A DNA stretch of 64,000 nt from Prochlorococcus sp. AG-355-N16 (GCA_003278545.1 QCEF01000001.1:372001-436000); one strand, 5' to 3'. Positions 46,975 to 57,559 are shown, counted from the stretch's first letter. The notes: a model not told the origin generated them from the letters alone. Program-made: numbers and translations.

Positions 46975-47016
46975 GTTACTGTTGATACAAGATATTTTAA
47001 GGTGGCTCCTTAAATT
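46975..47016 (+). promoter_or_regulatory. Putative NtcA-activated promoter of ntcA
   Basis: GTT-N8-TAC at 46975-46988 differs by one base from the NtcA consensus GTA-N8-TAC and also reads TGT-N10-ACA. Exactly 22 bp further is TAAATT (47011-47016), matching the TAN3T -10 element of class II NtcA promoters. It lies 21 bp before the ntcA ATG, implying a very short leader. Autoregulation of ntcA is established in other cyanobacteria. Confidence 0.65.
46996..47014 (+). repeat. Perfect 7-bp hairpin inside the ntcA promoter
   Basis: TTTAAGG (46996-47002) pairs with CCTTAAA (47008-47014) around a TGGCT loop and is followed by T-rich DNA. It sits between the NtcA-like site and the -10 box and overlaps the latter. 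It may be a weak terminator of upstream transcripts or an operator. Confidence 0.45.
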
Positions 47017-47036
47017 TTTTAATAGTCAAGATATTT

Positions 47037-47771
47037 ATGATACCTGCTTCAAGAGGATTCAATCGCTTTAGTTCGCAATATTCCGGACAAAGTAAAATCA
47101 ACTCCGTTGGAGAACGTTTTCCAATAAATAGAACTTTAATGGAAGTTATTAAAGGTCTAGATGGTGCAAGCACAGAAATGGTTGAGAGGTCTAAAACAAT
47201 ATTCTTCCCTGGAGATCCTGCTGAAAGGGTTTATCTTATAAGAAGAGGAGCAGTAAGACTATCAAGAGTTTATGAGTCAGGCGAAGAAATAACTGTTGCT
47301 CTTTTAAGAGAGAATAGTCTCTTTGGTGTTTTATCTCTACTAACAGGCCATAGATCCGATCGTTTTTATCATGCCATAGCATTCACAAGAGTTGAAATGA
47401 TAACAGCACCTGCAAATTCTGTTTTAAGAGCTATAGAGGAAGATGCATCAGTAGGACTATTACTTTTACAAGGGCTTTCAAGTAGGATCCTGCAAACTGA
47501 AACAATGATAGAAACTCTTACACATAGAGATATGTCTTCTCGTTTAGTAAGTTTTTTAATGGTCCTTTGTAGAGACTTTGGAGTTGCAGGTGAAAAAGGT
47601 ATTACGATAGATTTAAGGCTTTCACATCAGGCAATTGCTGAAGCTATTGGTTCTACAAGGGTAACTATTACAAGATTATTGGGAGATTTAAAGGATTCTG
47701 GGCTTCTTAATATTGAAAGAAAAAAGATCACAGTGTTCGATCCAATTGCTCTTGCAAAAAGATTTAATTGA
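47037..47771 (+). CDS. ntcA: Global nitrogen regulator NtcA
   Basis: CRP/FNR-family activator that responds to 2-oxoglutarate. The effector domain has [25 protein letters not shown]-type sequence, seen here in pieces such as [11 protein letters not shown] and FGVLSLLTG. The long dimer helix follows, then a helix-turn-helix with [22 protein letters not shown], the NtcA recognition helix. At 244 residues it has a slightly longer N-terminus than freshwater NtcA. It is preceded by an NtcA-like site, and amt in this window has another, so the regulator and a target are both present. Confidence 0.98.
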   Translation: MIPASRGFNRFSSQYSGQSKINSVGERFPINRTLMEVIKGLDGASTEMVERSKTIFFPGDPAERVYLIRRGAVRLSRVYESGEEITVALLRENSLFGVLSLLTGHRSDRFYHAIAFTRVEMITAPANSVLRAIEEDASVGLLLLQGLSSRILQTETMIETLTHRDMSSRLVSFLMVLCRDFGVAGEKGITIDLRLSHQAIAEAIGSTRVTITRLLGDLKDSGLLNIERKKITVFDPIALAKRFN

Positions 47772-47810
47772 TTCATCATAAATTATGATGTACTGAGTAT
47801 ATGCAAAAGT

Positions 47811-48776
47811 GTGGCTTGGATTTTAATTGTTTTTTTAATATTATTAGGTGGATTAATTGCACCATTTGGGGATATTCTTGGAACAAAGATTGGTAAAGCA
47901 AGATTTAGTATATTAAAATTAAGACCGAAAAAAACAGCAACTATAATAACTGTTATTACTGGTGGGTTTATTAGTTCAATATCAATAGGGTTATTGATTT
48001 TAGTAAGCGAAGAATTTAGACAAAGGCTTTTTGTTGATATTCCTTTATTGCAAAAAACTTTAGATGAAAGCAAAAAGGCTTTAATCCCTTTACAGGAAGA
48101 ACAAGAGGAACTTGAAGGTAAAATTATTCAAAAAGAAAAGGAGTTAAATCAATTAAAAAATAATATTAAAGAATTTAGGAGAGGAAATGTTGTTATTAAA
48201 AGAGGACAGACTTTATTTATAGCTGAAATCAACTCTAACTCAAATGTAAAACGAGACTTTCCAAAAATCTACAATGAAGCTGATAAATTTGTTAGAAAAA
48301 TAGTTATTCCTATTAATAAAGAAGCAAAAAATATTCTTTTATGGAAACCTAGTGATATTACAAAAATTCAGACAATAGCTGCTAGGGGTGGTAACTGGAT
48401 TTTACTAATCAAATCAGCAACAAATGTCTTAAAAGGTGATAACTATGTTTTTGTATCTCCTGATTTATTAGAGAATAAATTAATAGTCAAAAAAGGAGAT
48501 GTTATTACAAGTTCAATTCTGGGAGAAAGTGATTTAAACCTTAAATCAATAGATTTACAAATTAAATCAATGCTTAGAGAAACAAGGGATGAAATCAAGT
48601 CAAAAGGATCACAAGTTAGTGAAATAAAAACAAATGGAAATTTTATAAAAAAAATAAGAGACTTTCTTCAAGAAAATCAAAATATCAAATTTAAGTTAGA
48701 AGTAGTATCTTTGAGAGATAGTAAAACTGTAGAACCAATAGTAGTTGAAATCAATATTTTAAAGATTGCATCTTAA
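47811..48776 (+). CDS. DUF3084 membrane-anchored coiled-coil protein
   Basis: The 321-residue protein has two N-terminal membrane spans (about 2-20 and 45-66) with the conserved linker GDILGTKIGKARFSILKLRPKK, a DUF3084 mark. A coiled coil (about 85-130) and a soluble C-terminal domain follow. Function is unknown and the family is cyanobacterial. It starts at GTG 47811 and abuts the RuvC-like gene with zero gap, indicating co-translation. Confidence 0.75.
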   Translation: MAWILIVFLILLGGLIAPFGDILGTKIGKARFSILKLRPKKTATIITVITGGFISSISIGLLILVSEEFRQRLFVDIPLLQKTLDESKKALIPLQEEQEELEGKIIQKEKELNQLKNNIKEFRRGNVVIKRGQTLFIAEINSNSNVKRDFPKIYNEADKFVRKIVIPINKEAKNILLWKPSDITKIQTIAARGGNWILLIKSATNVLKGDNYVFVSPDLLENKLIVKKGDVITSSILGESDLNLKSIDLQIKSMLRETRDEIKSKGSQVSEIKTNGNFIKKIRDFLQENQNIKFKLEVVSLRDSKTVEPIVVEINILKIAS

Positions 48777-49214
48777 ATGCCTAGAGTTATAACTATTGAT
48801 CCTGGGAAAAGTAAATGCGGCTTAGTACTAGCTGAAATAAGTGAAAAAAAAGTTTATAAAGCGATTATCCTTAAGAGTGAATTACTAGAGAATTATGTAA
48901 GACATTTAATTGCTGCTGAGGAAATATCGCAAATTATTATTGGCAATGGTACTACCAGTAACGAAATCAGAGAAAAATTATATTTTTTTAAAAAAGAAAT
49001 AATAACTTTTGAGGAAAAAAATACCACCTACAGGGCTAAAGCAAGATATTTCGAACTTTTTCCAATTAGTGGTCTGAAGTTTTTAATTCCTAGAGAGGTC
49101 TTTATTCTTAATAAAAACCTTGATGCGATATCAGCATTGATAATTTTAGAAGATTATTGCAAGACGAAGTTTACTTTGAATCAAAATATAGATTTTAAAA
49201 CTTGGCAGAAATAG
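48777..49214 (+). CDS. RuvC/YqgF-like RNase H-fold nuclease
   Basis: The 145-residue protein opens with ITIDPGKSKCGLVLAE, the first acidic strand of the RuvC/YqgF fold, followed by QIIIGNGTTSNEI and a later ISALIILEDY helix with acidic residues. It could be a resolvase-like or rRNA-processing nuclease. Neither is proven. It directly follows the DUF3084 gene, and its last 20 bp overlap the convergent DUF3146 gene. Confidence 0.65.
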   Translation: MPRVITIDPGKSKCGLVLAEISEKKVYKAIILKSELLENYVRHLIAAEEISQIIIGNGTTSNEIREKLYFFKKEIITFEEKNTTYRAKARYFELFPISGLKFLIPREVFILNKNLDAISALIILEDYCKTKFTLNQNIDFKTWQK

Positions 49215-49452
49215 TGAACTTATATTCATTCCCTGTTTCTAATTCATAATCTTTTTTCAGTAAAAATTTCAATAAGGCATTTTCAATTAATGCTCTTCCT
49301 AACGGTGGATTTACCTTTAATAGACCTTTATTAAAGGAGTATGTAAAAGTCCATTTAAATTGACTAGCCTCTACAACCCCCTGAATTTGCTTTTTTGAGA
49401 AGCAATATTCCTTAACGCTTACATTTGCAATAGTTACAGGTTTTGAACGCAT
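49195..49452 (-). CDS. DUF3146 cyanobacterial protein
   Basis: The 85-residue soluble protein, likely mostly beta, contains QIQGVVEASQFKWTFTYSF and the central GLLKVNPPLGRALIENALLKFL (pieces quoted), recognisable as DUF3146. Function is unknown. It lies 3 bp downstream of pth. Its 3' end overlaps the RuvC-like gene by 20 bp tail to tail. Confidence 0.7.
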   Translation of the reverse strand: MRSKPVTIANVSVKEYCFSKKQIQGVVEASQFKWTFTYSFNKGLLKVNPPLGRALIENALLKFLLKKDYELETGNEYKFTISAKF

Positions 49453-49455
49453 TTC

Positions 49456-50058
49456 TTAAGGTTGGTCTTTGTTAAAAGAATTTAATTCATTAATAATGTA
49501 ATCTTCTTTTTTAGTATTTATTTGTTCGAGTGATTCTATAACTCTCTTATATACTTTATCCAATATTGATTTTTCTTCTAGAGTAATATTTCCTAATACA
49601 TGTGAAATGGTATTGATATTATTTTTTCCTTTTATTAGAGGAGGTGATCCAATACCAATTCTTATTCTTTTAAAGTTTTGTGTCTGTAATTGTTCAATGA
49701 TGCTTTTAAGGCCGTTATGTCCGCCTGAGCTTCCTTTTCTTCTAAATCTTATTTTTCCAAGGGGAAGATCTTTATCATCAACTATTATGAAAATTTGGTC
49801 TAAATTTATTTTGTACCAATCAACTATTGCTCTGACAGCATCACCACTGTTATTCATAAACGTATTTGGTAAAAATAACCTGAAATTAGAATCATTGATT
49901 TGAAATTCTGAGCAGGAACTTTTAAGCTTATCTTTTAATAAAAAATTTGAATTATATTTTTTCGAAAAATTTTCAAGTAGTAAAAAACCTATATTATGCC
50001 TACTTTTTGAGTATTTTTTACCAGGATTTCCTAATCCAATTAAAAATATTTCTTTCAT
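49456..50058 (-). CDS. pth: Peptidyl-tRNA hydrolase
   Basis: Releases peptidyl-tRNA dropped from ribosomes. The family signatures are GLGNPGKKYSKSRHNIGF with the catalytic histidine, FMNNSGDAV, and IIVDDKDLPLGKIRFRRKGSSGGHNGL. At 200 residues the length is standard. It lies downstream of psbH, separated by the stem-loop at 50146-50176. Confidence 0.97.
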   Translation of the reverse strand: MKEIFLIGLGNPGKKYSKSRHNIGFLLLENFSKKYNSNFLLKDKLKSSCSEFQINDSNFRLFLPNTFMNNSGDAVRAIVDWYKINLDQIFIIVDDKDLPLGKIRFRRKGSSGGHNGLKSIIEQLQTQNFKRIRIGIGSPPLIKGKNNINTISHVLGNITLEEKSILDKVYKRVIESLEQINTKKEDYIINELNSFNKDQP

Positions 50059-50137
50059 TTTTTATTTCTAAATCTCTTTTTTATGTGAGAATTATGGATA
50101 TATACAAACTATAACTAATTAATAAAAACAAAAATTT

Positions 50138-50176
50138 AAAAAAAATTATTTGGCAATTTTCACATTAACCAAATAA
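50138..50176 (-). terminator. Probable psbH terminator
   Basis: On the minus strand TTATTTGG (50176-50169) pairs with CCAAATAA (50153-50146) over a 15-base loop, followed by a T-run. The stem is A+T-rich and the loop long, so strength is uncertain. Confidence 0.5.
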
Positions 50177-50199
50177 CTTTTTGAGAAATTGTCAGAAAT

Positions 50200-50400
50200 T
50201 TAGTTTCCGTTCCAATCTACTGAGAAACCTTGTAGTAGTAGGGATTGGTTGTAGATCTGTAGAAGAATAACTAAGAAAACCAAGAGTAGTAGACCAATTA
50301 CTGTCATGATAGGAACTGCTCCCCAACCAGGTACAACTTTTCCTTGACCTGAATTACCAATTGCTTTTAGAAGACTTCCTAAGGCTGTTTTTTGACCCAT
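50200..50400 (-). CDS. psbH: Photosystem II 10 kDa protein PsbH
   Basis: Single-span PSII subunit near the QB side of D1 and D2. The 66-residue protein has the stromal N-terminus [21 protein letters not shown], a span (about 32-50), and the lumenal end. The N-terminal phosphorylation threonine region of plant PsbH is absent, as in cyanobacteria. It is divergent from psbN with an 80-bp shared promoter region. Confidence 0.97.
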   Translation of the reverse strand: MGQKTALGSLLKAIGNSGQGKVVPGWGAVPIMTVIGLLLLVFLVILLQIYNQSLLLQGFSVDWNGN

Positions 50401-50480
50401 GTTAAATTCACAAAATCGAATATTATTTCGCTATTGTATAAGAACTTATACATAAATTGTTTACAAACTTAGCAAAATTG

Positions 50481-50633
50481 ATGCAAACTTTATCATCAGC
50501 TCCAGATCCTGCAGTTTCTATAGCTGTAACAATCCTGGCCCTACTTTTAGCATTGACCGGTTTTGGTCTTTGGACTGCCTTTGGACCTAAAGCAGCAAAG
50601 CTTACTGATCCTTGGGATGATCACGACGATTAG
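50481..50633 (+). CDS. psbN: PsbN, photosystem II assembly factor
   Basis: The 50-residue single-span protein is read from the ATG at 50481. It has SIAVTILALLLALTGFGLW as its span, followed by FGPKAAKLTDPWDDHDD, the typical PsbN end. PsbN aids PSII reaction-centre assembly and is not a stable subunit. psbH/psbN opposite orientation is conserved from cyanobacteria to plastids. psbI follows 108 bp downstream. Confidence 0.96.
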   Translation: MQTLSSAPDPAVSIAVTILALLLALTGFGLWTAFGPKAAKLTDPWDDHDD

Positions 50634-50741
50634 TATCCCTTAAAGTATTTCAAAATTTACCAAAAATACAAAAAGTAAACAATTAACCATAGTTTAATTA
50701 TAAATTTAATAGGATATAAATCTGTCAGCACTAGTATTTCC

Positions 50742-50870
50742 ATGCTCGCCTTAAAAATTTCTGTTTACACTATCGTCTTTTTCTTCGTTGGAATATTTCT
50801 TTTCGGATTTCTAGCAAGTGACCCAACAAGAACTCCAAACAGAAAAGATCTAGAAAGTCCTCAAGATTAA
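50742..50870 (+). CDS. psbI: Photosystem II reaction-centre protein PsbI
   Basis: The 42-residue protein begins [12 protein letters not shown] and has one membrane span, followed by [18 protein letters not shown], the classical PsbI C-terminus. It binds near D1 and stabilises early assembly. It is 22 bp before the DUF3769 gene and may share a transcript with it. Confidence 0.96.
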
Positions 50871-50892
50871 TTTTTTTAATTTAACTCTTAAA

Positions 50893-52896
50893 TTGATTTC
50901 AGGCATATCAAAAAAAGTAATATTTTTCTCTTTTCTTTTTATTAATTTTATTCAGCCATCAAAATCAGCTGAATTTTCAAAAATTAATAAGACTATCAAT
51001 AATTCTAATACTCAATTAACTTGGTTTAAATTACCTAATATAGAAGATTCTTCAAATTTTGATAAGAACCTTCCTAGTAATGAACTTAATGAAAACACTA
51101 ATTATATAAATTCTTTAAATAAAAAAACAGATTCACTCTTGGTCGCCAAAATTGAAGATCAACAAGAGTTAATAATACAATCGGATAAACAATCCGAAAT
51201 TAATAATGTTATTTATGCAGAAGGTAATGTGTCTGTTTCTTATAGAGGCAAACTCCTTAATGCTGATAATTTAATATACGACAAGTTAAATAAAACAATT
51301 GAAGCCAAAGGAAATATAACCTTAATATCAGGCGATCAATTCTTTAGCGCTTCACAATTTGAATACAGTTTTATCAGTGAAAAAGGTTATCTTTTAAATG
51401 TAAAGGGTAATATTAATACTAATAATTTAATTGATGACTTATCTTCAAATTTCAGCTCGTCAGATTCTGAGAAAATAGTAAGTTCATTTGAATTAAAACA
51501 AAAGGAAGTTATAAATACGCCTAACCAGGTTAAGAACTGGTTATTTTTTACAGATAAAATGACTATAGATGGGGATAAATGGAAAAGTAAGAAGGCCATA
51601 TTTAGTAATGATTTACTCGAATTAAAACAAGTAAAATTAGTAATTAATGCATTAGAAGTTTTTCCTATTGATGAAAAACTAAGATTCAAATCCTCATTAA
51701 ATTATTTAATTCTTGAGGAAAAAGTATCAATACCTTTTTGGTTAGGTAGTAAAGAGTATGATTTAAATAAGTTGCAAACTGCAAATAGGTGGAACCTTGG
51801 ATATGAAAATTTAGATAAGGATGGGTATTTTATCGGTAGGAAATTTAACTCTATAAATATTACTGATGATTTTGTTCTTGATTTAGAACCTCAATTCTTG
51901 ATTCAACGCTCACTCAAGAGCTATACAAAAAGTTTTGTTGATAAGGGTGAATCAATTACTTCAGAGAAAGTGAAGAAAAATGCAAGTTTTAAGGATTATT
52001 TTGCTTTGAAATCACAGATAAAAGGAAGAATAAATAATTGGGATTTAGAAATAGATAAGAATTTAAATTCTTTTGATTTTGATAAATTTTCAGATGCATT
52101 TAGATTTAAAACTAAATTGAACAAAGAGATTAATTTTTTAGGTACAAAATGGGATAAAAGTTTTTATGGAATTTACAGAGAGAGGGTTTGGAATGGTTCA
52201 TTGGGTGAAGCAGAAATTTATTCGGGTTATGGTTCGAAATTAAAAAAAGAAAATAATTGGGTTATAAATGGCATCGAAAAGAAAGAATCATTGTCTTTAG
52301 GTTTTGCAAATATAACAGCAGAGGCTTTAAATACAAAAAATCTTGAAAATAACCTAAAAGGAAGCTTATTTTATTCTCTAGACCAGAAATTTCCGATTTT
52401 TATTAAGAAACCTAAAAATAAATCTATTGATATTTCATATAGATACATTCCTCAACCAGTTACTAAAGGATTAAGCCTTAAAACAAGATTAGATGCCTTA
52501 TATGCTTTCTATGAAAATGGTTACCATCAAGAATATATTGGTTTCGGTTTCGGTCCAGAGCTAATTTTGGGTAATTTTAAAAAAAATACTTTTGACTATA
52601 CCCGAATTACTATTTTCCCTTTTTATAAATTTAAAAGCGGAGATAGCGTATTTAAATTTGATCAAATTTCTGACAAATTCACTTTGGATATTGGTTTTGA
52701 TCAACAAATTTTTGGACCAATTATTCTTAAAAATAATGGAACAATAAACTTAGATGGTGATTCCAATGATTATGGGAAATTCATAAATTCAAAAATTTCA
52801 TTGAATTGGAAAAAAAGATCATATGAATTCGGTATTTTTTATCAACCTCATAATCAAGCAGGTGGAATTTCTTTTGAGTTATTTGGATTTAGATAA
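50893..52896 (+). CDS. LptD/OstA-like outer-membrane protein (DUF3769)
   Basis: The 667-residue protein has a signal peptide (about 1-26, ending KSA) read from TTG at 50893. An OstA/LptD-like N-terminal repeat region follows (VIYAEGNVSVSYRGKLLNAD, TIEAKGNITL). The C-terminal 400 residues are rich in alternating aromatic strands and end in GGISFELFGFR, typical of a beta-barrel with a C-terminal phenylalanine or arginine. DUF3769 proteins are the cyanobacterial LptD equivalents for LPS insertion. Zero gap to the convergent leuD stop. Confidence 0.78.
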   Translation: MISGISKKVIFFSFLFINFIQPSKSAEFSKINKTINNSNTQLTWFKLPNIEDSSNFDKNLPSNELNENTNYINSLNKKTDSLLVAKIEDQQELIIQSDKQSEINNVIYAEGNVSVSYRGKLLNADNLIYDKLNKTIEAKGNITLISGDQFFSASQFEYSFISEKGYLLNVKGNINTNNLIDDLSSNFSSSDSEKIVSSFELKQKEVINTPNQVKNWLFFTDKMTIDGDKWKSKKAIFSNDLLELKQVKLVINALEVFPIDEKLRFKSSLNYLILEEKVSIPFWLGSKEYDLNKLQTANRWNLGYENLDKDGYFIGRKFNSINITDDFVLDLEPQFLIQRSLKSYTKSFVDKGESITSEKVKKNASFKDYFALKSQIKGRINNWDLEIDKNLNSFDFDKFSDAFRFKTKLNKEINFLGTKWDKSFYGIYRERVWNGSLGEAEIYSGYGSKLKKENNWVINGIEKKESLSLGFANITAEALNTKNLENNLKGSLFYSLDQKFPIFIKKPKNKSIDISYRYIPQPVTKGLSLKTRLDALYAFYENGYHQEYIGFGFGPELILGNFKKNTFDYTRITIFPFYKFKSGDSVFKFDQISDKFTLDIGFDQQIFGPIILKNNGTINLDGDSNDYGKFINSKISLNWKKRSYEFGIFYQPHNQAGGISFELFGFR

Positions 52897-53520
52897 CTAA
52901 GTGATAGGTGAATTAAATTCTAAATAGGGTAAACAATTTAATTTATTTTCAATAAAATCTTCATTCTCAAGCAGTGTTGAAGTTGCATCCCATTCCCCTG
53001 ATAAAAACATTTTTCTTGAGCTTTCTTTAATCTCAAGATTTAAAGTTAAATCTTTAGATTTTGCTAATGAATTTTTAAGATCAATTTCTAAGAATAAAAA
53101 TTTATTATCCTTGTTATTTTGAACTTCTTGTATTGATTTTTTTGAGAGAGTAAAACAAGGGATTCCTATCGCAATACAGTTACTATAAAAAATATCGGCG
53201 AAACTCTCTCCTATTATTGCTTTTATCCCCCATCTCATAAGTGCTTGGGGGGCATGCTCTCTGCTTGAACCACATCCAAAATTGCTATTAACAATTAGTA
53301 TTGTGGCATTTTTGTTTTCCTCTAGATCGAAAGGATGACTTCCCTTTAAAGTTTCTCGATCATCTTCAAAAACAGATTCACCCAATAAATCAAAGTTAAC
53401 ACACTTCAAGAAACGCGCTGGAATTATTCGATCTGTATCGATGTCGTTACCAATCAAGGAGATACATTGCCCATTTATTTGTGTAATTTTCCCAATTGGT
53501 GGGGTAAATTTTGATTTCAT
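52897..53520 (-). CDS. leuD: 3-Isopropylmalate dehydratase small subunit
   Basis: Swivel-domain subunit paired with LeuC in leucine synthesis. The protein has [17 protein letters not shown], the [12 protein letters not shown] motif that positions the substrate, and FSNCIAIGI-like sequence ([11 protein letters not shown]). At 207 residues it is normal for the LeuD family. It overlaps leuC by 4 bp, so the two are translationally coupled. Confidence 0.97.
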   Translation of the reverse strand: MKSKFTPPIGKITQINGQCISLIGNDIDTDRIIPARFLKCVNFDLLGESVFEDDRETLKGSHPFDLEENKNATILIVNSNFGCGSSREHAPQALMRWGIKAIIGESFADIFYSNCIAIGIPCFTLSKKSIQEVQNNKDNKFLFLEIDLKNSLAKSKDLTLNLEIKESSRKMFLSGEWDATSTLLENEDFIENKLNCLPYLEFNSPIT

Positions 53521-54926
53521 TTTTTCATAAATTCACGAACATCGCTTACTTTGCCATTAATCGCAGCAGCAGCAACCATTGCTGGGCTCATTAGAAGTGT
53601 TCTTCCGTTTGGAGAACCTTGCCTACCCTTAAAATTTCTATTGCTTGAACTAGCACTAATTTCATTCCCTATTAGCTTATCTGAATTCATTGCTAAACAC
53701 ATTGAGCATCCTGGCTCTCTCCATTGAAATCCAGAATCCTTAAAGATCATATCAAGTCCTTCTTGTTTTGCTTGGATAGCTACTTTTTCTGAACCGGGGA
53801 CTACAAATGCTTTTACTTCTTTATATACTTTTTTGTCTTTCAATACTTCAGCTGCAACTCTTAAGTCACTGATTCTCCCATTAGTGCAACTGCCTATGAA
53901 ACAAACATCTACAGGAGTATCTTTTATAGATTGCCCTGGATTGAAACCCATATATTCAAAAGCTTCTTCAGCAATAAATTGGTCATTTGGAGACAAGTCA
54001 TCTAAAAGAGGAATCTTCTGATTAATTCCTATACTTTGACCGGGAGTAATTCCCCAGGTTACAGTTGGCTCTACTTTTGAAGCATCTAATTTAATTACAT
54101 CATCGTAAATTGAATTTTCATCGCTTTTTATTGAATCCCACCACGTGATGGCTTTATCCCAATATTTATTTTTTGGAGCACATAATTTATTTTTAATGTA
54201 ACTAAAGGTCTTTTCATCAGGGTTAATGTAGCCACACCTAGCGCCACCTTCAATAGACATATTGCATATAGTCATCCTTTCTTCCATTGATAATTCATCT
54301 ATCGCTGGCCCTGCGAATTCATATGCGAAACCAGCTCCTGCCTTTACACCAAGTTTATTAATGATATGAAGTACTAAATCCTTGGCGTAAACACCTTTAG
54401 ATAATTTATTGTCACACCAAATCTGCCTCACTTTCAATTTGTTCATGGCTATTGTTTGGGTAGCAAGAACATCTCTTACTTGACTTGTGCCTATCCCAAA
54501 AGCAATTGACCCAAAAGCTCCATGAGTTGAAGTATGAGAGTCTCCGCAAGCGATTGTCATGCCTGGCTGAGTTAAACCTAATTCTGGGGCTACTACATGC
54601 ACTATGCCTTGATTACCACTACCAATATTAAAAAATCTTATTTTATGTTCCAAGCAATTTTTCTCAAGTGTTTCAATCATCTGTTCAGCAAGATTATCTT
54701 TGAAAGGCCTGCTCTGATTATCTGTTGGCACAATATGATCAACAGTAGCAACAGTTCTTTCAGGGAATTTTACTTTTAAGTTTTTGTCTTTTAAAGCACC
54801 AAATGCTTGGGGACTCGTCACTTCATGGATAAGATGAAGACCAATAAATATCTGATCAGATCCTCCAGGTAGACTTGAAACTTTATGTAAATCCCAAACT
54901 TTATCAAATAAGGTATTTTGACTCAA
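53517..54926 (-). CDS. leuC: 3-Isopropylmalate dehydratase large subunit
   Basis: Aconitase-family subunit carrying a [4Fe-4S] cluster. Cluster cysteines are visible in FIGSCTNGR and [11 protein letters not shown]. The substrate residues lie in [12 protein letters not shown] and the C-terminal [13 protein letters not shown]. The 469 residues match the bacterial LeuC. It is 13 bp downstream of cinA and forms glyA-cinA-leuC-leuD. Confidence 0.97.
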   Translation of the reverse strand: MSQNTLFDKVWDLHKVSSLPGGSDQIFIGLHLIHEVTSPQAFGALKDKNLKVKFPERTVATVDHIVPTDNQSRPFKDNLAEQMIETLEKNCLEHKIRFFNIGSGNQGIVHVVAPELGLTQPGMTIACGDSHTSTHGAFGSIAFGIGTSQVRDVLATQTIAMNKLKVRQIWCDNKLSKGVYAKDLVLHIINKLGVKAGAGFAYEFAGPAIDELSMEERMTICNMSIEGGARCGYINPDEKTFSYIKNKLCAPKNKYWDKAITWWDSIKSDENSIYDDVIKLDASKVEPTVTWGITPGQSIGINQKIPLLDDLSPNDQFIAEEAFEYMGFNPGQSIKDTPVDVCFIGSCTNGRISDLRVAAEVLKDKKVYKEVKAFVVPGSEKVAIQAKQEGLDMIFKDSGFQWREPGCSMCLAMNSDKLIGNEISASSSNRNFKGRQGSPNGRTLLMSPAMVAAAAINGKVSDVREFMKK

Positions 54927-54939
54927 TTTGTAAAAATAG

Positions 54940-56214
54940 TTACTTACTATTCGATAATAGGATTAATCTGAGACTGTTCAAACACACATTTACACTTAGT
55001 GTTTGTATTTCTTTTCTATTTCGGGTTGAGTTAAATAGTTTTTTTATATTAGTTATATGGTTATTTGGTCCTGAAATTGAGATATAGACAAGTCCAACAG
55101 GTTTATCTTGACTGCCTCCGTTAGGACCAGCTATTCCACTAATTGCTATTGCCCAATCTGCTTTTAATTTCTCTTTTACATTTATTGCCATGGCCTCACA
55201 AACTTCTTCAGAAACCGCTCCATATTTTGTAAGCTTTTCTTCAGAAATATTTAATAATGAATTTTTTAGTTCATTACTATAGGAAACAATACTACCTTGA
55301 AAAACTTGAGATGAACCAGATATTGAGGTCAGTGATGAAGATAAAAGGCCTCCGGTGCAGGATTCAGCAAAAACAATAGTTTGGTTTCTCTTCGTTAATT
55401 CTTTTATTAAAACGCTAGGAAGAGTATCATTATCCTCGCCAAAAATAAATTGCGAAAACTTTTTTTTTAATTTTTCTTTTACAGGCTTAATTATATTTTT
55501 TGCTTCTAGGTCATTCTTTGCTCGCGCGGTAATTCTGAGTTTAACCTCTCCTAAGTTGGCATATGGAGCAACTGTCGGGTTTTTAAGATTTAATAGATCA
55601 TTAATTTTTTCTGCAACGCTAGATTCTCCAATGCCTGTAAATTTAAGAGTATTTGAAAAAAAGGAATAATTATCTGAGAATTTGGTTTTAATGAAATCAT
55701 ACGCCGTCTCCTCCCACATAGTTTTCATTTCACTGGGTACTCCAGGAAAAGTAAGGATAGTAAACCCTTTTACTGGTTCCCAAATCATTCCTGGGGCAGT
55801 GCCCCTAGGGTTATTAATAATTTGAGCATTTTCTGGAAAGAAACATTGTTTCCTTAAGCTAGAGGAATCGTCTTGGATCTTTGAGTTTGAAAGTTTTTGT
55901 TTAATTTCGTCCCATAAGTGAGGTCTTTCAAAAAGAGATGCATTAAATGATTTTGCTATTGCTTCAGTAGTTAAGTCATCTGGGGTGGGGCCCAAGCCAC
56001 CTGTTGTAATTAGAAGATTACTTCTTTTCGATATTTCTTGAATTACTCTGATAATTCGATCACAATTATCACCTACAGTTGATTGCCTAAAATGATTTAA
56101 GCCTAATTGAGACAACTGTTCGGAAATCCATTGAGAATTTGTATTGATAATATTTCCTAAAAGTAGCTCTGATCCAATAGAAAGAATTTCAACTTCCTTG
56201 GAATTAGGACTCAT
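54940..56214 (-). CDS. cinA: CinA family protein (MoCF domain plus PncC)
   Basis: Two domains: an N-terminal molybdopterin-binding-like (COG1058) domain with [12 protein letters not shown] and [13 protein letters not shown], and a C-terminal PncC nicotinamide mononucleotide deamidase domain (about 265-424) with [12 protein letters not shown] and [11 protein letters not shown]. In other bacteria it recycles NMN and may repair NAD(P) forms. The ATGA overlap with glyA suggests co-translation. Confidence 0.95.
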   Translation of the reverse strand: MSPNSKEVEILSIGSELLLGNIINTNSQWISEQLSQLGLNHFRQSTVGDNCDRIIRVIQEISKRSNLLITTGGLGPTPDDLTTEAIAKSFNASLFERPHLWDEIKQKLSNSKIQDDSSSLRKQCFFPENAQIINNPRGTAPGMIWEPVKGFTILTFPGVPSEMKTMWEETAYDFIKTKFSDNYSFFSNTLKFTGIGESSVAEKINDLLNLKNPTVAPYANLGEVKLRITARAKNDLEAKNIIKPVKEKLKKKFSQFIFGEDNDTLPSVLIKELTKRNQTIVFAESCTGGLLSSSLTSISGSSQVFQGSIVSYSNELKNSLLNISEEKLTKYGAVSEEVCEAMAINVKEKLKADWAIAISGIAGPNGGSQDKPVGLVYISISGPNNHITNIKKLFNSTRNRKEIQTLSVNVCLNSLRLILLSNSK

Positions 56215-57482
56215 TTAATTGATGCTTCAAGTTTGCCTTCATAAAGAGGAAAACGATTACATAAAGTTAATACTCTTTCTTTACATTGACTTTCGATCAG
56301 TGCATCGTTTGGGTTAAGTAACCTATCAGCAATAATTTCGCCAACTTCAGCAAAAGCATTCTCATTAAAGCCTCTAGTAGTTAAAGCGGCAGTACCTAAC
56401 CTTAGACCGCTGGTCACAAAAGGTGATTCAGGGTCAAATGGAACAGTATTTTTATTCGCAGTGATATTCACTTCACTTACAAGCAAATCAGCAATTTTTC
56501 CAGTCATATTGATGCTCCTTAAATCGAGTAAAACAATATGATTATCAGTGCCTCCACTAACGATATTAATACCTCTATTTATTAAAGTTGAAGCTAGAAC
56601 TTTGGCATTCTTTATTACTTGTTGGGAATAATTAACGAAATCTGGCTGTAAGGCTTCTCCAAATGCAACTGCTTTAGCGGCAATAATATGCTCTAGTGGC
56701 CCACCTTGAGTTCCAGGGAAAACAGATTTATCAAATTTCTTTCCAAATTCTGCATCTTTACACAAGATAAGTCCCCCTCTAGGCCCTCTTAATGTTTTAT
56801 GAGTAGTTGTAGTTACTACATCACAAAAAGGTATTGGATTTGGGTGAAGTTTACTTGCTACAAGACCTGCAATGTGAGCAATATCAGCCATTAAGAATGC
56901 ACCAACTTCATCTGCAATTTTTCTAAATGATTCAAAATCGATTGTTCTTGGATAAGCAGAATATCCGCATATGATTAATTTTGGTTTTGTCTCAAGTGCT
57001 ATCTCTCTTATCTCATCAAAATTCAATTCACTAGTCTCTTTATTAACACCATAGTGAACTGCATTGAACCACTTGCCACTCATATTAACTGGAGATCCAT
57101 GAGTTAGGTGACCACCGTGAGATAAATCCATCCCCATGATTGTGTCGCCAGGTTTAAGTAGGCTTAAGAAAACAGCAGCATTTGCCTGTGCCCCACTATG
57201 CGGTTGAACATTAGCCCAATTTGCATTAAATAATTTTTTCGCTCTCTGAATAGCTAATTCCTCGATTTCATCAACAAATTCACATCCCCCGTAATATCTT
57301 TTTTGAGGTAATCCCTCGGCGTATTTATTTGTAAGGACGGATCCTTGGGCTTGCATGACGGCAATTGATGCAAAATTTTCACTTGCGATTAACTCAAGAT
57401 GAGTTTCCTGTCTATTTTTTTCAGAGTTGATAAAATTGGATATTACTGGATCTCTTTCTTTAAGACTTTGAAGGATATTCAT
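56211..57482 (-). CDS. glyA: Serine hydroxymethyltransferase
   Basis: PLP enzyme that interconverts serine and glycine, supplying one-carbon units. Visible motifs are [10 protein letters not shown], the GGHLTHG loop, [11 protein letters not shown], and the catalytic lysine in [14 protein letters not shown]. At 423 residues it is full length. It heads the glyA-cinA-leuC-leuD series. Its start is 78 bp from the tRNA-Arg. Confidence 0.98.
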   Translation of the reverse strand: MNILQSLKERDPVISNFINSEKNRQETHLELIASENFASIAVMQAQGSVLTNKYAEGLPQKRYYGGCEFVDEIEELAIQRAKKLFNANWANVQPHSGAQANAAVFLSLLKPGDTIMGMDLSHGGHLTHGSPVNMSGKWFNAVHYGVNKETSELNFDEIREIALETKPKLIICGYSAYPRTIDFESFRKIADEVGAFLMADIAHIAGLVASKLHPNPIPFCDVVTTTTHKTLRGPRGGLILCKDAEFGKKFDKSVFPGTQGGPLEHIIAAKAVAFGEALQPDFVNYSQQVIKNAKVLASTLINRGINIVSGGTDNHIVLLDLRSINMTGKIADLLVSEVNITANKNTVPFDPESPFVTSGLRLGTAALTTRGFNENAFAEVGEIIADRLLNPNDALIESQCKERVLTLCNRFPLYEGKLEASIK

Positions 57483-57559
57483 TGAATTTGATAAGTAATA
57501 CCCATAATATAGACGATATTTTTTAGAAAAATATAAAAAGAATATTTCAGAATTTTAAA

